Source: Schaedlerella glycyrrhizinilytica_A
Lineage (GTDB): Bacteria; Bacillota; Clostridia; Lachnospirales; Lachnospiraceae
Assembly: GCF_042852765.1 (NCBI RefSeq)
Contig: NZ_AP031414.1
Strand: one strand, 5' to 3'
DNA: 64,000 nt
In this document: positions 51,757-60,533 of the stretch, piece by piece
Numbering within the stretch: the stretch's first letter is position 1
How the letters are laid out: every line of letters begins with the position of its first letter
Notes under the pieces: generated by a model
Seen by the model: the letters and a program-made list of their open reading frames with translations, nothing else
The model's database searches: none
Told to the model about the DNA's origin: nothing
Program-made: the position numbers and the translations under genes

Positions 51757-52465
51757 CCTGCTCCTCCTTGATTCCACCGAAACGTCTGTCTCTGCTATTA
51801 TACTGCTCGATCGCCTTGATTAATTCCTCTTTCGTAAAATCCGGCCACGGAACGTCCGTAAAATAAAATTCCGAATAAGCCAGCTGCCAGAGCAGATAGT
51901 TGGACAATCTGAGTTCTCCGCTTGTGCGGATCAAAAGATCCGGATCCGGGATCTCCGCAGTATCCAGATAAGATGCATACAGCTTCTCGTCGATCTCCTC
52001 CGGTTTTAACTTCCCGTCCACACAGTCCGCCGCCATCCGGCGCATTGCACGCACCATCTCATCCCGGCTTCCATAGTTGAGCGCGATCGTAAAATTCAAT
52101 CCGCCGTTGTTCCTGCTCGCCTCTTCCAGTTCATGGATCCGGTTTTTGATATCGTCATCGAGTGGAGTCATATCACCGATCACCCGGATCTTCATATCGT
52201 TCTTCTCCGCGGTCTTCAGACAAGTTTTCATATAGTTTCGAAGCAGCTTCATCAACGCATCGACTTCCGACTTCGGGCGGTTCCAGTTCTCCGTGGAAAA
52301 TGCATACACAGTCAGATATTTGATTCCCATGCGCCATGCTTCCTCACAGATCCGTTCCACATTCTTGCTTCCCTGAGCATGTCCGTAATTACGCGGCATC
52401 CCTTTCGCTTTCGCCCAGCGCCCATTGCCGTCCAATATGATCGCAATATGCTGAGGTACATTCAT
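51749..52465 (-). CDS. uppS: Undecaprenyl diphosphate synthase
   Basis: 238 residues from the ATG at 52465 with GGAGG eight bases upstream. cis-prenyltransferase motifs: IAIILDGNGRWAKAKG (catalytic Asp), YAFSTENWNRPKSEV, and DLLIRTSGELRLSNYLLWQ...YSEFYFTD. Supplies the lipid carrier for wall synthesis. Confidence 0.95.
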   Translation of the reverse strand: MNVPQHIAIILDGNGRWAKAKGMPRNYGHAQGSKNVERICEEAWRMGIKYLTVYAFSTENWNRPKSEVDALMKLLRNYMKTCLKTAEKNDMKIRVIGDMTPLDDDIKNRIHELEEASRNNGGLNFTIALNYGSRDEMVRAMRRMAADCVDGKLKPEEIDEKLYASYLDTAEIPDPDLLIRTSGELRLSNYLLWQLAYSEFYFTDVPWPDFTKEELIKAIEQYNSRDRRFGGIKEEQDV

Positions 52466-52523
52466 CTTCTCTTCCTCCATTTCCATATGAAAAATCCATA
52501 TAAAAGTTCATCCAATGAGCAAA

Positions 52524-52556
52524 CAAAGAGGGACTGCAAAAAAGCCCCTCTCTTTG
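52524..52556 (-). terminator. Hairpin between frr and uppS
   Basis: CAAAGAGAGGG pairs with CCCTCTTTG on the minus strand, followed by only TTTGCTC. It may reduce read-through from frr into uppS. Confidence 0.4.
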
Positions 52557-52563
52557 TCCCTTA

Positions 52564-53115
52564 TTAAACCGTCATAACCTCTTTTGTCTTCTCGTCTACT
52601 GCCTTGTCCACTTCTTTGACATACTTATCTGTCATCTTCTGAAGCTCGTCTTCCAGATCTTTGATCTCGTCCTCGGAAATGTCTCCGCCTTTCAGCTTCT
52701 TAAATGCATCGTTTCCGTCTCTGCGGATATTGCGGATCGCAACTTTCGCTGCCTCGCCTTTTTTCTTTACATCTTTCGCCAGTTCTTTTCTTCGTTCCTC
52801 TGTCAGTTCCGGAAAGATCAGACGGATCGTAGAGCCGTCGTTCGTCGGATTGATCCCGAGTTCGGAGGTCATGATCGCTTTCTCAAGCACTTTCAGCATA
52901 CTCTTCTCCCATGGCTGGATCTGGATCATACGCGCCTCCGGAACCGATACGTTCGCTACCTGCTGGATCGGAGTCGGCGTTCCGTAGTAATCTACAAGGA
53001 TCTTATCGAGTACATGCGGGTTCGCACGTCCTGCACGGATCGCTGCCAGCTCGCTGTGAAGGCTGTGCATTGATTTTGTCATCTTCTCGTCATATACTTT
53101 TAATTTTTCATTCAT
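52564..53115 (-). CDS. frr: Ribosome recycling factor
   Basis: 183 residues, full length. Works with EF-G to split post-termination ribosomes. Typical segments: AIRAGRANPHVLDKILVDYYG, PIQQVANVSVPEARMI and RIRFPELTEERRKEL-like IRLIFPELTEERRKELAK. It lies 14 bases after pyrH. Confidence 0.97.
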   Translation of the reverse strand: MNEKLKVYDEKMTKSMHSLHSELAAIRAGRANPHVLDKILVDYYGTPTPIQQVANVSVPEARMIQIQPWEKSMLKVLEKAIMTSELGINPTNDGSTIRLIFPELTEERRKELAKDVKKKGEAAKVAIRNIRRDGNDAFKKLKGGDISEDEIKDLEDELQKMTDKYVKEVDKAVDEKTKEVMTV

Positions 53116-53129
53116 CTTCTCATATCCTC

Positions 53130-53825
53130 CTATACAGTTACTTTTGTTCCGGTAAATGTACCGCTCATTGTCTCAACAATGCTGTTTTCTTCATTCAGAC
53201 CGAATACAAGCATCGGCATCCGGTTCTCCATGCAGAGGATCGACGCGGTCAGATCCACTGCCGCAAGCTTCTGGTCGATCACTTCCTGAATGGAAATCTC
53301 ATCATACTTTTTCGCCTCCTGGTTCACTTTCGGATCGCTGTCATAAATTCCGTCGATCGCTTTCGCAAGCAGCATCGCGTCCGCCTCGATCTCAATCGCA
53401 CGAAGTACCGCTCCTGTATCTGTTGAAAAATACGGATGTCCGGTTCCGCCTGCGAAAAAGATCACTTTGCCCTCTTCCAACGCTGCCACTGCCGCATCCT
53501 TGGAAAACAAAGTCGTAAATGCGCCGCATGCAAACGGTGTGAAGATCTCGGTCTTCATGCCGACATAACGGAAAATATCGGAAACATAAATGCAGTTCAT
53601 CACGGTTGCAAGCATTCCGATCTGGTCTGCCTTTGTCCGATCGATCGTCTCGCTCGTACGTCCTCTCCAGAAGTTGCCGCCGCCTGTCACGATCGCTACC
53701 TGAATGCCGCTGTCGGCAAGCTGTTTGACCTGCTTGGCAACACCGATACAGGTTGCCTCGTCAAATCCTGTCTTTTTATCTCCTGCAAGCGCTTCTCCAC
53801 TTAATTTCAGCAATACTCTTTTCAT
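53130..53825 (-). CDS. pyrH: UMP kinase
   Basis: 231 residues from the ATG at 53825 (AAGGAG nine bases upstream). Amino-acid-kinase fold: LLKLSGEALAG, VTGGGNFWRG, and DADAMLLAKAIDGIYDSDP-type wording near residue 150. Phosphorylates UMP to UDP. First gene of the run to rseP. Confidence 0.97.
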   Translation of the reverse strand: MKRVLLKLSGEALAGDKKTGFDEATCIGVAKQVKQLADSGIQVAIVTGGGNFWRGRTSETIDRTKADQIGMLATVMNCIYVSDIFRYVGMKTEIFTPFACGAFTTLFSKDAAVAALEEGKVIFFAGGTGHPYFSTDTGAVLRAIEIEADAMLLAKAIDGIYDSDPKVNQEAKKYDEISIQEVIDQKLAAVDLTASILCMENRMPMLVFGLNEENSIVETMSGTFTGTKVTV

Positions 53826-53867
53826 ATCTTTTAGCTCCTTCATGTGTTGTCTTAAATGGTGCACATT

Positions 53868-55454
53868 CTAAAAGGAAGTATAACATAACTTTTCCATTTT
53901 GTCATGTACATATCCTGCATCTCTTTCATCCGTGATCGTCGTGAGGACATCCCCCGCCATCAGCTTTGTTTTGCCCCGCGGGATCATCTCTTTTCCGTTC
54001 CGCTCCAATGCGATCAAAAGGCAGTTGTCCGGCCAGGTGATCTCCTGTACGCACCGCTCCTCCAATACCGAACCGTTCATGATCGTAAATGTATTCAATA
54101 CTTTCTGACCTCCGGCTTTCTTCTCATTTCCTCCGACAGCTTTTGATTTCTGCGCTGTCAGGATCCGCTCCAGCAGACTCTCATAGATCGGAGCCGACCG
54201 AAGAAGCGTCGCCACGATGTATGCCGTCACCGAAACGATACTAAGAGACAGCATCTGGCTGACGGAGCCCGACATTTCAAATAAAAGCACGATCCCGGTG
54301 AGCGGAGCTCTTACAATCGCTGTAAAAAATCCCGCCATCGCAAGCAGAACAAAATTATTGATATATTGCTGCTGCAATCCGAACCACTGCGTTCCGATCA
54401 TTGCAAATGCGCCGCCGATCATCGCTCCCAATATCAAAAGCGGAAAGAAAATTCCGCCCGGCGCGCCGGATCCGAAACTGACTGCCGAAAATACGAATTT
54501 CACAACCAGCACAAGAAGTACCGTTTTCAATACCATTTCCCCATCAGTCAGCGAAACGATCAGTTCATGTCCGCTGCCCAATACTTCCGGCATGCAAAGT
54601 CCCAGCACACCGGCCGTCAGAAACGCGATCAGAAGCCGTCCGGTCTCATCCAGACATTTCGGTTTCTTATAAAGTTCCTGAACTTTCAGCATTGCCCAGT
54701 TGTAGAAAACGCCCGCGACGCCGACGATCACACCGAGTAAAAGCAACAGTCCGTAATAACGCTGTGGAAGAAATTCATCCAGCCGGAATGCGAATACCGG
54801 ATCCAGACCGATAATATAGGAAGAAATAAAATCCGCCGTCACCGAAGCCGTCATGACCGAGATCAGGATCGACACGGAAAATCCTTTATGGATCTCCTCG
54901 ATCGCAAACATCACGCCGGCAAGCGGCGCATGAAACGCCGCCGCCAGCCCTGCGCTTGCTCCGCATGTCATCAGATAACGTTCTTCGGTCTTCCCACGAT
55001 CCAGGATCCTTGAGATCCCCTGCCCGGTCATCGCACCAAGCTGGATCGACGGACCCTCCCGCCCCAGTGACAAGCCGCCGAACAGGCACAAAAAACCGCC
55101 GATAAATTTCGCCGGAAGCACTTTTTTCCAGTTCTGCCGCAGCTTTCCGGTCACTTCTCCCTCCACCTGCGGGATTCCGCTTCCCGAGATCATCGGTTCC
55201 CATTTCACCAACTTTCCGACGACCACCGCCAGCAAGACCAAAACCAGAAACCATCCGGCGATCCAAATCGGTCTTCCTTTTATATAGGATAAAATCGCAT
55301 GCAGCCAGTCGCCCGCATAGCTTAACGCCACCCGGTACAAAAGCACGATCAGCCCGCCTACGATACCGACTAACAGTCCCTCTCCGATCAAAATGACCGG
55401 AAATCGCTGCGCGCGGCGAATCGTATGGGATGTATTCTTTTTCATATCCGCCAT
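53868..55454 (-). CDS. clcA: ClC family chloride/proton antiporter with C-terminal TrkA-C-like domain
   Basis: 528 residues. Selectivity motifs GSGIPQVEG, GREGPSIQLG (gating Glu) and GGIFFPLL. The internal proton-pathway Glu is in AIEEIHKGF, so this reads as an antiporter rather than a channel. About residues 455-520 form a soluble TrkA-C/RCK_C-like domain (CLLIALERNGKEMIPRGKTKLMAGDVLTTI). It is encoded just upstream of pyrH with a 42-base gap and may be independently transcribed. Confidence 0.92.
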   Translation of the reverse strand: MADMKKNTSHTIRRAQRFPVILIGEGLLVGIVGGLIVLLYRVALSYAGDWLHAILSYIKGRPIWIAGWFLVLVLLAVVVGKLVKWEPMISGSGIPQVEGEVTGKLRQNWKKVLPAKFIGGFLCLFGGLSLGREGPSIQLGAMTGQGISRILDRGKTEERYLMTCGASAGLAAAFHAPLAGVMFAIEEIHKGFSVSILISVMTASVTADFISSYIIGLDPVFAFRLDEFLPQRYYGLLLLLGVIVGVAGVFYNWAMLKVQELYKKPKCLDETGRLLIAFLTAGVLGLCMPEVLGSGHELIVSLTDGEMVLKTVLLVLVVKFVFSAVSFGSGAPGGIFFPLLILGAMIGGAFAMIGTQWFGLQQQYINNFVLLAMAGFFTAIVRAPLTGIVLLFEMSGSVSQMLSLSIVSVTAYIVATLLRSAPIYESLLERILTAQKSKAVGGNEKKAGGQKVLNTFTIMNGSVLEERCVQEITWPDNCLLIALERNGKEMIPRGKTKLMAGDVLTTITDERDAGYVHDKMEKLCYTSF

Positions 55455-55599
55455 TTCATGTTCACTCTCTTTCCTTTACATATCATTCCTTATACGCTTC
55501 ATTCCTTTCTGATTTAACATACACCACCACACGCAGTTCTGTCAATGCACCGCCCTTTTAATGAATGGTCCATGAATTGTATTTTCTTTCGTATTTTCA

Positions 55600-55628
55600 T
55601 TGACAATCCCGCATTCCTGTTTTATGAT
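55600..55628 (+). promoter_or_regulatory. Promoter of aroF-aroB
   Basis: -35 TTGACA (55600-55605), 17-base spacer, -10 TATGAT (55623-55628). Confidence 0.85.
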
Positions 55629-55694
55629 AATAATGTTTTCACACTTTAAACAGCTAAAATTTTACAGTATGAAGTTTATGAGGAGGATCCTATT

Positions 55695-56708
55695 ATGATT
55701 ATCGTATTAAAACCTCGCACCACGGAAGAAAACATTATCCGTGTAGAAAATATGATCAAACGTCACGGATTGGACACCCATACCGTGCGCGGAGCCGAGA
55801 TGACGATCATCGGATGTATCGGCGATACCACATCCGTTGATTCCAAACTATTTGAAGTCGATACATGCGTCGACAAGGTCATGCATGTACAGGAACCATA
55901 CAAGCTTGCAAACCGCGCATTTCATCCGGAAGATTCCGTAATCGACGTCTCCGGCGTCAAGATCGGCGGCGGACACATGGGTGTGATCGCCGGTCCCTGC
56001 TCCGTTGAGTCTTTTGATCAGGTTCTTGAGATCGCCAAAGCCGCAAAAGCCTCCGGCGCAAACCTGCTGCGTGGCGGTGCGTTCAAGCCGCGTACAAGCC
56101 CGTACTCTTTTCAGGGGCTCGGTCTGGAGGGACTGGATATTCTCTGCAAAGTCAGGGAAGAAGTCGGACTTCCGATCGTAACGGAACTGATGTCCCCGGA
56201 TTATCTGGATGTATTTGAAGAAAAAGTCGATCTGATCCAGATCGGCGCGCGCAACATGCAGAACTTCGATCTGTTAAAACAACTCGGAAAGGTAAAGCGC
56301 CCGATCCTTTTAAAACGGGGTCTCAACGCCACCTACGAAGAATGGATCATGTCCGCCGAGTATATCATGGCTTCCGGCAATGAGAACGTCATTCTCTGCG
56401 AACGCGGGATCCGTACTTTTGAAACATTTACACGGAACACCCTGGATCTCCAGAGCATTCCGGTGCTGAACAATAAGACGCATCTTCCGGTAGTCATCGA
56501 TCCAAGCCACGCCGGCGGAAAATGGTGGCTCGTAGAACCGATGGCAAAAGCCGCAGTCGCAGCCGGAGCAGACGGTCTGATGATCGAAGTCCACAACAAT
56601 CCGGAATGCGCGCTCTGTGACGGAGCACAGTCTCTGAAACCGGAGAAATTCGACGCACTGTTAAAACAGATCCGCCAGATCGCGGAAGTCGTCGGCAAAC
56701 AGATCTGA
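55695..56708 (+). CDS. aroF: DAHP synthase, class I beta type with N-terminal ferredoxin-like domain
   Basis: 337 residues. First step of the shikimate pathway (PEP plus erythrose 4-phosphate). The N-terminal 70 residues form the regulatory ferredoxin-like domain seen in the Thermotoga type. The barrel has AGPCSVES (metal Cys), GGAFKPRTSPYSFQGLG, LLKRG and VIDPSHAGGKWWLV. RBS GAGGAGG lies before the ATG. It is followed after 70 bases by aroB. Confidence 0.95.
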   Translation: MIIVLKPRTTEENIIRVENMIKRHGLDTHTVRGAEMTIIGCIGDTTSVDSKLFEVDTCVDKVMHVQEPYKLANRAFHPEDSVIDVSGVKIGGGHMGVIAGPCSVESFDQVLEIAKAAKASGANLLRGGAFKPRTSPYSFQGLGLEGLDILCKVREEVGLPIVTELMSPDYLDVFEEKVDLIQIGARNMQNFDLLKQLGKVKRPILLKRGLNATYEEWIMSAEYIMASGNENVILCERGIRTFETFTRNTLDLQSIPVLNNKTHLPVVIDPSHAGGKWWLVEPMAKAAVAAGADGLMIEVHNNPECALCDGAQSLKPEKFDALLKQIRQIAEVVGKQI

Positions 56709-56778
56709 TCCCGGAATACCGTTCCCGATCCGCAAATGTAATTTTTAAGGAAACGTGAACAAAAAAGGAGAACGCCCT

Positions 56779-57834
56779 ATGAAATTAACCGTTCATTTAG
56801 ATAAAAACAGCTATCCGATTTACATCGGATCCAATATTTTAAGCCAGGCAGACCACTATATTTCGGAAGTATTTTCCGGAAAAAAGATTTTTATCATCTC
56901 CGATGACAACGTATTTCCGCTGTATGGAGAAGCACTCATTCAGACACTTTCCGGATACGAATGTCATTCCCTTGTCCTGCCGCACGGCGAACCGACCAAA
57001 AGTTTTGAGTCGCTTCCGAAAATATACGAAGCGATGCTTCAGGCAAAAATTTCCCGCAGCGATCTCGTCATCGCACTGGGCGGCGGCGTGATCGGCGATC
57101 TTGCCGGATTTGCCGCGTCCAGTTTCCTGCGCGGGATCAAACTCGTACAGATCCCAACCTCGCTTCTCGCCCAGGTCGATTCCTCGGTCGGCGGAAAAGT
57201 TGCGGTGGATCTTCCCCAGGGCAAAAATCTGGTCGGCGCATTTTATCATCCGCGCCTTGTCCTGATCGATCCTGAAGTATTAAATACGCTTCCGAAACGT
57301 TATATCAACGACGGAATGGGCGAAGTGATCAAATACGGCTGCATCAAAGACGCCGCGCTTTTTTACACGCTGAAAACCTGCGGTTCCTTTGAAGCATTGA
57401 AGCCGGAGCTCGCCTCGGTCATCGCCCGTTGTGTCGACATCAAGCGGCTCGTAGTGGAGCAGGATCAGTTCGACACCGGCGAGCGAATGCTCTTAAATTT
57501 CGGTCACACACTGGCCCACACGATCGAACAGTATTATCACTACGAAAGAGAAAGCCACGGGGAAGCCGTTGCGATCGGCATGTATCAGATCACCCGCATT
57601 GCGGAAACGTGCGGTCTGACAGCCCCGGGCTGTGCAGATGAGATCAAGTCGGTGCTCACCGCATACGATCTTCCCCACGCTTCCGGTCTTCCGATCGAAG
57701 ATCTGACTGCTGCCATCAAACTGGACAAAAAGAATTTAAACAGCAGTCTGAATCTCATTCTGCTTCACACGATCGGAGACAGCTATATCCATCCCTCCGA
57801 CGTTGGATTTTTCCAAAATGCCGGAACTGTCTGA
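56779..57834 (+). CDS. aroB: 3-dehydroquinate synthase
   Basis: 351 residues from the ATG at 56779 (AAGGAG upstream); the frame to 56755 lacks a site. NAD-dependent cyclisation of DAHP. IALGGGVIGDLAGFAAS, LAQVDSSVGGKVAVD, NFGHTLAHTIEQ and ESHGEAVAIGM supply NAD and zinc ligands. Second step after aroF; followed by a strong terminator. Confidence 0.95.
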   Translation: MKLTVHLDKNSYPIYIGSNILSQADHYISEVFSGKKIFIISDDNVFPLYGEALIQTLSGYECHSLVLPHGEPTKSFESLPKIYEAMLQAKISRSDLVIALGGGVIGDLAGFAASSFLRGIKLVQIPTSLLAQVDSSVGGKVAVDLPQGKNLVGAFYHPRLVLIDPEVLNTLPKRYINDGMGEVIKYGCIKDAALFYTLKTCGSFEALKPELASVIARCVDIKRLVVEQDQFDTGERMLLNFGHTLAHTIEQYYHYERESHGEAVAIGMYQITRIAETCGLTAPGCADEIKSVLTAYDLPHASGLPIEDLTAAIKLDKKNLNSSLNLILLHTIGDSYIHPSDVGFFQNAGTV

Positions 57835-57870
57835 ACAAACTGCGCGCCCGGCAGATTCCTATTCCAAAAA

Positions 57871-57934
57871 GACATCGCCTTGTCTATCAGATAAATCTCT
57901 GACAAACGGACAAGGCGATGTCCTTTTTATTTTT
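57871..57934 (+). terminator. Terminator of aroF-aroB
   Basis: A 14-base perfect stem, GACATCGCCTTGTC (57871-57884) with GACAAGGCGATGTC (57909-57922), followed by CTTTTTATTTTT. Confidence 0.92.
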
Positions 57935-58648
57935 ACACAACTTCCCACGGATCTTCTTTTCCCGCTTCATGCAGCACACAGCTTTTTACGGAATGACGTA
58001 CCATATCCCCAACCGCTTCTTCGGTGTAGAACGCTATGTGCGGCGTCACGATCACATTGGGAAACCCGCGCAGTATTGATCAACACCGTACCTTTTCTCA
58101 TTTTACCGATCGCGTCATGATCGATCATATGATAATTCGCGTCATTTAACGGCATATGAAGTGTGATCATATCACAGGTTTCATAAATCTCTTTCAGCTC
58201 CACATACTCGGCATACCGTTCCACTTCCGCATTTCGGTATAAATCATATGCGTATATCCTGCATCCAAATCCGCTCAGATCACGAATGACTGCCTGCCCG
58301 ATCCTTCCGGTTCCGATCACGCCGACCGTAAAGCCGTGCAGTTCTCTTCCACGGATTCCCGGCAGCGAAAAATCATTGAGTTCCTCACGCTGCATGATCC
58401 GTTTCATTTTGCGGATACACATTAACATCAGCATCAACGTATAATCTGCCACGCATTCCGGAGAATACATTACATGACTGATGTGAAATCCAATCCGTTT
58501 TGCCACTTCCACATCGATATGGTCGTAACCAATCGTCCGCGTCGAGATCATCCGTACCCCAAGATTCCAGAATTTCTTTAACAATTCCTCATCGATCTTT
58601 GTCGTAATAATGCTGACATAAGGGTACCCTTCCGCAAAATCCGCATTC
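57933..58648 (-). pseudogene. Decayed D-lactate dehydrogenase (D-2-hydroxyacid dehydrogenase)
   Basis: The recognisable sequence starts FENADFAEGYPYVSIITTKIDEEL right at the stop of the upstream HAD gene, so the first about 40 residues of the enzyme are missing. It runs in frame through MISTRTIGYDHID, the nucleotide motif GVIGTGRIGQAV and VLINTAR. It then shifts frame and resumes at FPNVIVTPHIAFYTEEAVGDM to a stop at 57933. About 60 residues that should hold the catalytic Glu region are gone between the two. Both lesions make the gene nonfunctional. The C-terminal His of VTPHIAF persists. Confidence 0.88.
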
Positions 58649-59440
58649 TCAAATCAGCCCATAATGCTTCATCGCCCATGCGATCCCGCCCTCTTCCACG
58701 GTCTTTGTCACAAATTCCGTGTAGGGGGCAAGCCCCGGCGCATGTTTTCCCATGGCGACTGTATGTACCGCATATTCAAACATAGACAGGTCATTCATAC
58801 TGTCGCCGAAAACGTAGACATCCTCCTTGTCTGCCCCGAATTTCTGTACCATATACTCGCAGGCTGTCGCCTTGGAAAAAGATTTCTGCGCCAATTCATA
58901 GGTATTTCCACCGCGGTCGATCACTGCGAAGTGGTCTTCCATCAGCTCAAAAAAACGTTCTTTGTCACTCTGTTCATCGGCGTACACAAAAATCTTGTCA
59001 TAGATAAATCCGCCCTCTTCGATATATTTTTTCTTCCCGAGCCCCAATTCTCCAAAATAGATCCGCCCCTGTTCCAATTGTTCAAACCGAGAAACTGCTT
59101 GCGGAAAATAAAGATCCTCGGTTCCCTCCAGCACACCGTCCAGATTACATTCCCACATTTGTTCAATATATTTACGACCGAGAGATTCCTCGATATGCCG
59201 CTCCAGCAATACCTCGTCATGGAATAGCAGATAGCTTCCGCAGCCGCACAAATATCCGTCAAAATCAAACCGGTAAAGTTCTTTCGGGAGCGCGCAGATC
59301 GTTCTTCCCGTATTGATAAACAGAAGATGTCCGTTCTTCTTTGCTTCTGTAAGAGCCTGAAGCGTGCTGTCCGGGATTTTCCCCGTCTCATCGCTCAAAA
59401 GTGTGCCGTCAATATCAAAAAACAGGATCGCTCGTTTCAT
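58649..59440 (-). CDS. Cof-type HAD phosphatase
   Basis: 263 residues. Motif I FFDIDGTLLSDETG at residue 7, motif II INTGRTICALP, C2-type cap in the middle (about 85-180), motif III Lys in SKATACEYMVQKFG, motif IV FGDSMNDLSMFE. Cof-like enzymes hydrolyse sugar or flavin phosphates. Its stop coincides with the truncated 5' end of the D-lactate dehydrogenase pseudogene. Confidence 0.9.
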   Translation of the reverse strand: MKRAILFFDIDGTLLSDETGKIPDSTLQALTEAKKNGHLLFINTGRTICALPKELYRFDFDGYLCGCGSYLLFHDEVLLERHIEESLGRKYIEQMWECNLDGVLEGTEDLYFPQAVSRFEQLEQGRIYFGELGLGKKKYIEEGGFIYDKIFVYADEQSDKERFFELMEDHFAVIDRGGNTYELAQKSFSKATACEYMVQKFGADKEDVYVFGDSMNDLSMFEYAVHTVAMGKHAPGLAPYTEFVTKTVEEGGIAWAMKHYGLI

Positions 59441-59477
59441 TTCTCTATCTCCTCTTACTCATTCTTTATCCTCATTT

Positions 59478-59505
59478 ATCATAGCGGAGATTCTGTATTT
59501 GTCAA
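59478..59505 (-). promoter_or_regulatory. Promoter of the Cof-type phosphatase
   Basis: -35 TTGACA (59505-59500), 16-base spacer, -10 TATGAT (59483-59478). Confidence 0.75.
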
Positions 59506-59519
59506 CCCCGGAGCAGCAT

Positions 59520-59582
59520 ACGTTTCCCGTCTCTACGTTTCCTGTCTGTTTTCCACATAGTTTCCCCCGCTTCCACATAGTT
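59520..59582 (+). repeat. Two sets of short direct repeats upstream of pdaA
   Basis: Tandem 15-mers ACGTTTCCCGTCTCT and ACGTTTCCTGTCTGT (59520-59549), then TTCCACATAGTT twice (59551-59562 and 59571-59582), 20 bases apart, ending 36 bases before the pdaA start. Confidence 0.7.
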
Positions 59583-59617
59583 ATTATCTCAAAGGTACCA
59601 GAATCGGTGAATCCACT

Positions 59618-60412
59618 ATGAAAAAAATCGTTTGTACATTTCTTTGTTTTACAGCCGCCTTTTTTCTGGGCGGTCTGGCTGCCCGCACAAAAGAACATTT
59701 TTTCCCGGAAGCCCTCGAGACGTCCGCTGACGGCAACTGGGGATTGAGCTTCGGTCAGGACGGCGAACCACCTGCCGCCAACGCCACTTACGAAATACTT
59801 GCAAAATATAACGCATACTATGCAGAAGACACAAAAGAAAAACGGATCTATCTGACCTTTGACGCCGGATTTGAAAACGGAAATACCGAAGCGATCCTGG
59901 ATGCCTTGAAAAAACATCACGTTCCCGCCACTTTTTTCGTCGTCGGAACCTATATCAAAAACAATCCGGAACTGATCCGTCGGATGAAAGAAGAGGGTCA
60001 CACCGTCGGCAATCACACTTATCATCATCCGGATATGTCGCAGATCTCCACGAAAGAATCTTTTGAAAAAGAATTACAGGATGTGGAAGCCGAATATCAA
60101 AAAATAACCGGCGAGGAAATGACAAAGTTCTACCGTCCGCCGCAGGGAAAATATAATGAAGACAATCTCCGGATGGCAAAAGAGCTTGGATATCACACAT
60201 TTTTCTGGAGCCTTGCCTATGTGGACTGGTACGAAGACGATCAGCCAACCAAAGAAGAAGCTTTCGACAAACTGCTTCGCCGCATCCACCCCGGCGCGAT
60301 CGTCCTGCTCCACAGTACATCAAAAACCAATGCGGAAATACTGGATGAACTGCTGACAAAATGGGAAGAGATGGGGTACACATTCGGAAGTCTTAAACAA
60401 CTGATATCCTGA
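59618..60412 (+). CDS. pdaA: PdaA-like polysaccharide deacetylase (muramic-delta-lactam formation)
   Basis: 264 residues. N-terminal signal or anchor (1-20), then the NodB domain: TFDAGFENGNTEAILD (the PdaA-specific variant of the catalytic Asp motif), NHTYHHPDM zinc His pair, RPPQGKYNEDN and LLHSTSKTN. PdaA de-N-acetylates muramic acid during spore cortex synthesis. The DAGxENGNT wording separates it from chitin-type deacetylases. No strong ribosome binding site (GGTGA). Confidence 0.9.
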   Translation: MKKIVCTFLCFTAAFFLGGLAARTKEHFFPEALETSADGNWGLSFGQDGEPPAANATYEILAKYNAYYAEDTKEKRIYLTFDAGFENGNTEAILDALKKHHVPATFFVVGTYIKNNPELIRRMKEEGHTVGNHTYHHPDMSQISTKESFEKELQDVEAEYQKITGEEMTKFYRPPQGKYNEDNLRMAKELGYHTFFWSLAYVDWYEDDQPTKEEAFDKLLRRIHPGAIVLLHSTSKTNAEILDELLTKWEEMGYTFGSLKQLIS

Positions 60413-60435
60413 AAAAACGAAAAATAAAAATGAGC

Positions 60436-60487
60436 AGAGAGCTTTTTGCCTGCCGCCCGATGCGCTGACAAAAAGCTCTCTTTTTTG
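60436..60487 (+). terminator. Terminator of pdaA
   Basis: Stem AGAGAGCTTTTTG/CAAAAAGCTCTCT followed by TTTTTTG. It lies between convergent genes. Confidence 0.85.
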
Positions 60488-60533
60488 TTGGATGCGCCGT
60501 CTCTATTCCAAGAGCATGGTTCCGCATCCTGTT

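Noticed and set aside
57967..58584. Intact short D-2-hydroxyacid dehydrogenase
   Set aside because: The continuous frame loses family similarity after VLINTAR, the true C-terminus continues in another frame, and the N-terminus is missing, so it is a pseudogene.
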